Under the pieces are notes generated by a model. That model was not told where the DNA came from and did no database searches. It saw nothing but the letters and a program-made list of their open reading frames with translations. A program made the position numbers and the translations under genes. This document shows positions 53,320 through 54,502 of a DNA stretch of 54,502 nucleotides, piece after piece (the stretch's first letter is position 1; every line of letters begins with the position of its first letter). Where the stretch lies: NCBI GenBank assembly GCA_028285085.1, contig JANQQI010000108.1, positions 1-54,502 on the forward strand. Reading direction: 5' to 3'. The stretch comes from Saprospiraceae bacterium. GTDB lineage: Bacteria > Bacteroidota > Bacteroidia > Chitinophagales > Saprospiraceae.

Positions 53320-54502
53320 CTAAAAACGATTCGCCAGTACGAAAGTCTTTTGAATATGCTCCACATCGCCATCCGTATTAAATAACTCAATCCAGAGGAT
53401 ATAAATCCCCATACGTGCCTTATTCCCGGCTGTGTCCTCGCCGTCCCATTTGAAGCTACCTGCTTGGCCCAATAATTCATTTTGCACTAAATCTTTAATC
53501 TGCCGCCCACGGGCATCGAAGATCGTCATGTTAACTAATTGGCCGCCGAGGCCGTCGTATTCAATCAGTAAAAAATCTTCAAAGCCGTCTTCATCTGGCG
53601 AAAATCTCGTCCGAGGCAAGATGAACCGATCGTCTTCGGAACTGACGGATTGAAAAAATTGCGAATTTTGGTAAGTTGGCGTGGCGAAGCCAACGTTGGC
53701 AGCCGCCGAATGCCAATTGGCCGGATCATCAGTCGGCGCACCGGGATCAATCCGTTCCAGAGAGACGCCATCAACATCATCAAGTAAGGCATTATGATAA
53801 TTTTCCGTGTACGGAAACTCATCAATGACGCGTTCCCCCAGCAAGGCAGGAACATAAAGCACTGCGATATCTTCTCTACTGTCGTAAGTCGGCACTGGTG
53901 TCTGGCGTAGCGCCAATGAATTTTGGACAGTATAGCGCGCTTCAATATCTTCCGGGAAAGCGGTTACGGCCGCGTATTCCCCCGGAAATAAAAGATAACG
54001 CTCTTCCAATGGCGCTACTTTTTGTAACGTACCATCGATTAAGTTTCGACTGGCCAACACCAAATTTTCTAAGCTTAACACTTTGGAAGAGGTGTTATAG
54101 AATTCTACAAAACGTAGCCCTCCCGAAGCAGGATTGAATAAAAGCTCATTAATTACGATATCGCCCGCCTCAATAGAATCAGGTAACGCAAATCGGCCAT
54201 TGTCGAAAAGGCCGATTGGATTTCCCAAGCAATCCGTTAATCCATCTGTCAAATTTAGCTCGTAAATCACTCCGCTTTCCAGAGGTGTATTTAAAAAAAC
54301 GAGCACTTCTCGATTAAAGGGCGTTACGGTAAACGCAAGAGTTGCACTTAGCCCTTCCGAGAATTGATAATTCGCAGTATTCAAAGCTGCATTGATGTCG
54401 ATATCTTTATTAAAGGTCAACACCAGGCTATTATCTGATACAGGGTAAATGTTCAACAAATCTGGCCCTTGGGTATCTGCAGAAATGGCTTCTACCGAAT
54501 TC
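53320..54502 (-). CDS. large secreted lamin-tail/gliding-motility-type protein, 3' part
   Basis: C-terminal 393 residues of a larger exported protein; the frame runs off the right window edge with no true start (the first TTG is not a start). In order: an Ig-like/SbsA-type sandwich (about 15-100: LVLTFNKDIDINAALNTANY), a lamin-tail domain (about 105-190: GDIVINELLFNPASGGLRFVEFYNTS), then a linker and a FlgD-like or CHU_C-type sandwich (about 290-393: FSPDEDGFEDFLLIEY, FKWDGEDTAGNKARMGIYILWIELF). The end looks like a gliding-motility/T9SS C-terminal domain. Secreted or surface location is inferred. Confidence 0.85.
   Translation of the reverse strand, partial: NSVEAISADTQGPDLLNIYPVSDNSLVLTFNKDIDINAALNTANYQFSEGLSATLAFTVTPFNREVLVFLNTPLESGVIYELNLTDGLTDCLGNPIGLFDNGRFALPDSIEAGDIVINELLFNPASGGLRFVEFYNTSSKVLSLENLVLASRNLIDGTLQKVAPLEERYLLFPGEYAAVTAFPEDIEARYTVQNSLALRQTPVPTYDSREDIAVLYVPALLGERVIDEFPYTENYHNALLDDVDGVSLERIDPGAPTDDPANWHSAAANVGFATPTYQNSQFFQSVSSEDDRFILPRTRFSPDEDGFEDFLLIEYDGLGGQLVNMTIFDARGRQIKDLVQNELLGQAGSFKWDGEDTAGNKARMGIYILWIELFNTDGDVEHIQKTFVLANRF

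Noticed and set aside
1-54502. CRISPR arrays, insertion sequences, prophage, tRNA or rRNA genes
   Set aside because: No regular repeat-spacer pattern, transposase, integrase or phage gene, and no tRNA T-loop or rRNA core motif was found on either strand by eye.

Overview
The window looks like a chromosomal segment of a member of the Bacteroidota, most likely a Saprospiria/Lewinella-like marine gliding bacterium (inference from gene content). Supporting signs are several secreted proteins with type IX secretion (T9SS) C-terminal domains, a TonB-dependent receptor with a carboxypeptidase-like regulatory domain, an ECF sigma/FecR pair with a DUF4974-type C-terminus, DUF3137, DUF2279 and DUF2807 proteins, LA_2272-type surface repeats, and several Bacteroidota-type -7 promoter elements (TAnnTTTG), often without a Shine-Dalgarno. 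There is no phage, insertion sequence, CRISPR array, tRNA or rRNA. Most of the window is ordinary core and secretory genome; the unusual material is in operon organisation and intergenic RNA.

Layout. 1-5.4 kb (+): the 3' end of parE (topoisomerase IV subunit B), lon protease, a small secreted CarboxypepD_reg-like protein and metF. 5.6-12.4 kb (+): two large secreted proteases, an M14 metallocarboxypeptidase and a lysyl-endopeptidase-like serine protease with fibronectin-like repeats, a P domain and a T9SS tail. 12.5-16.8 kb: fumarylacetoacetase, a PepSY protein, and (-) an M43 metalloprotease and a DUF2279 protein. 17-21.3 kb: a prohibitin-like SPFH protein (+), then (-) an NlpC/P60 lipoprotein, an omega-amidase-like nitrilase, rplY and prs. 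21.5-25.2 kb (+): an NfeD-like/flotillin pair, and an EamA transporter overlapping a SET-domain gene.

25.2-29.3 kb (-): a probable five-gene operon reading parA, a ribbon-helix-helix protein with three ParB-N-terminus-like motifs, a DUF3137 membrane protein, a TraB/GumN lipoprotein and a gamma-carbonic anhydrase, ending in a possible pseudoknot and a terminator. 29.5-34.8 kb: a GNAT enzyme, two paralogous secreted proteins, a small lipoprotein and a TPR-sensor histidine kinase. 34.8-35.8 kb is a long AT-rich gap holding a candidate non-coding RNA with its own promoter element and intrinsic terminator. 35.8-36.5 kb: a YjjG-like HAD nucleotidase.

36.7-44.2 kb (-): a probable six-gene surface-signalling operon (ECF sigma, FecR anti-sigma, STN-domain protein with LA_2272 repeats, small barrel, TonB-dependent receptor, head-GIN lipoprotein) closed by an intrinsic terminator. 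44.3-46.1 kb (-): YkoF-like and ElaA-like genes and an unknown secreted protein. 46.5-50.0 kb: an AraC-family regulator divergent from a barrel protein, an SRPBCC protein preceded by a 21-bp-spaced direct repeat typical of AraC operators, and a small membrane protein. 50.1-54.5 kb (-): a DUF5723-like barrel protein, a DgkA-like kinase, an EEP-fold protein that has lost catalytic residues, and the 3' end of a large secreted lamin-tail/gliding-type protein.
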